Positions 7,245-7,900 of a DNA stretch of 7,900 nt are shown piece after piece. The position numbers and the translations under genes are program-made. The notes beneath the pieces were generated by a model, which had not been told where the DNA came from, did no database searches, and saw only the letters and a list, made by a program, of their open reading frames with translations. Origin of the DNA: Deinococcus sp. (GTDB lineage: Bacteria; Deinococcota; Deinococci; Deinococcales; Thermaceae). The stretch's first letter is position 1; each line of letters opens with the position of its first letter. The stretch lies in assembly GCA_023382135.1 (NCBI GenBank), contig JAMCQK010000148.1, positions 1-7,900 of the forward strand, in the 5' to 3' direction.

Positions 7245-7900
7245 ATGCGACTGGTCCTGGTGCCCACGCCGATCGGAAACCTGGAGGACATCACCTTGCG
7301 CGCCCTGCAGGTTCTGCGCGAGGCCGAGGTGGTGGCCTGCGAAGATACGCGCCATACCGGGAACCTGCTCAAGCACTTCGGCATCGAGACCCCAACCACC
7401 AGGCTCGACCAGCACACGCTTCAGCGGGCAAAGGGGCTATTGGAGAAATATCAATACGTGGCCTATGCCTCGGACGCGGGTACGCCGGGCATCAGCGACC
7501 CCGGCGCGGAGCTGGTAAAGCTTGCCATTGCTCTTGGCTGGCAGGTGGAGGTTTTACCCGGGCCCACTGCGTTTGTTCCGGCACTGGTGGCATCGGGTTT
7601 TCCAACCGCGCGGTTTGTGTTTGAAGGCTTCCTGCCCCAGAAGCCCAAGGAGCGCCGCGAGCGCATCCAGAGCCTCTTCGAGAGCGGCCGCACGGTGGTG
7701 ATCTACGAATCTCCGCACCGCCTGAAAGAAACTTTGCTGGCGTTCTCCTCGGTCTTTGGTGAGACACACCCCGTTGCTATCGCCCGCGAGATTTCCAAAA
7801 TGCACCAGGAAATTTTCCGGGGAAGCCTGGCAGAAGCGCTGGCGCACTTTACCGGGCCACGAGGAGAGTTTGTGTTGGTGCTGGCGCCAGCAAAGTTTCT
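7245..7900 (+). CDS. rsmI: 16S rRNA (cytidine-1402-2'-O)-methyltransferase RsmI (C-terminus beyond window)
   Basis: RsmI uses S-adenosylmethionine to 2'-O-methylate C1402 in the decoding centre of 16S rRNA, tuning start-codon choice and fidelity together with RsmH. The 218 visible residues have all main family motifs: VPTPIGNLEDITLRAL (6-21), the CEDTRHT region (32-38), SDAGTPGISDPG (76-87), VLPGPTAF (103-110), FEGFLPQKPKERR (126-138), YESPHRL (154-160) and REISKMHQE (181-189). Full-length family members are about 260-290 residues, so the C-terminal part is missing only because the window ends; no stop or frameshift is seen. The older name is YraL, of the tetrapyrrole-methylase superfamily. 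The ATG is fixed by the motif distance and by the promoter 6 bases before it. Divergent from the Nudix gene, with 103 bases between starts. Confidence 0.95.
   Translation, partial: MRLVLVPTPIGNLEDITLRALQVLREAEVVACEDTRHTGNLLKHFGIETPTTRLDQHTLQRAKGLLEKYQYVAYASDAGTPGISDPGAELVKLAIALGWQVEVLPGPTAFVPALVASGFPTARFVFEGFLPQKPKERRERIQSLFESGRTVVIYESPHRLKETLLAFSSVFGETHPVAIAREISKMHQEIFRGSLAEALAHFTGPRGEFVLVLAPAKF

Noticed and set aside
7142..7417. Longer Nudix reading frame extending over the rsmI start
   Set aside because: The extra residues have no domain character, overlap the rsmI promoter and coding start, and lie before a better-placed start at 7141.

Overview
The window looks like chromosomal core-genome DNA from the Deinococcota, most probably a Thermaceae member of the Meiothermus/Calidithermus kind. 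Three things point there: a homodimeric AceE next to a single-lipoyl AceF, a bacilliredoxin (BrxC) implying bacillithiol chemistry, and a run of genes whose -10 boxes sit so close to the start codon that the mRNAs should be leaderless, a known habit of Deinococcus relatives. The genus is inferred from protein character and moderately high GC, not from a search. No mobile element, CRISPR array, tRNA or rRNA is visible, and no stretch longer than about 150 bases lacks a gene.

Layout. Left end, minus strand: aceE (pyruvate dehydrogenase E1) followed by the N-terminal part of aceF (E2, cut by the window edge). The 88-base gap between them holds a terminator-like hairpin and a candidate second promoter. 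Divergent from aceE, on the plus strand: a tail-anchored PP2C-type protein phosphatase, ridA (enamine/imine deaminase) and meaB (G-protein chaperone of a B12-dependent acyl-CoA mutase). Convergent with meaB, on the minus strand: a BrxC-type bacilliredoxin carrying an extra C-terminal domain that resembles colicin-immunity proteins, preceded by a Nudix hydrolase. Divergent from the Nudix gene, on the plus strand and running off the right edge: rsmI (16S rRNA 2'-O-methyltransferase).

How the genes fit together. aceE/aceF supply acetyl-CoA. RidA, BrxC and the Nudix enzyme are protective or clean-up enzymes (reactive enamines, bacillithiolated proteins, nucleotide derivatives), and MeaB protects a radical B12 mutase. 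There is no single pathway operon; this is a mosaic of small transcription units.

The most striking pattern is in the starts. All four plus-strand genes (PP2C, ridA, meaB, rsmI) have a TANNNT box ending exactly 6 bases before the ATG and no Shine-Dalgarno sequence. All four minus-strand genes lack that box and instead have a Shine-Dalgarno-like sequence 5 to 8 bases before the start. The second notable item is the BrxC/immunity-like fusion.
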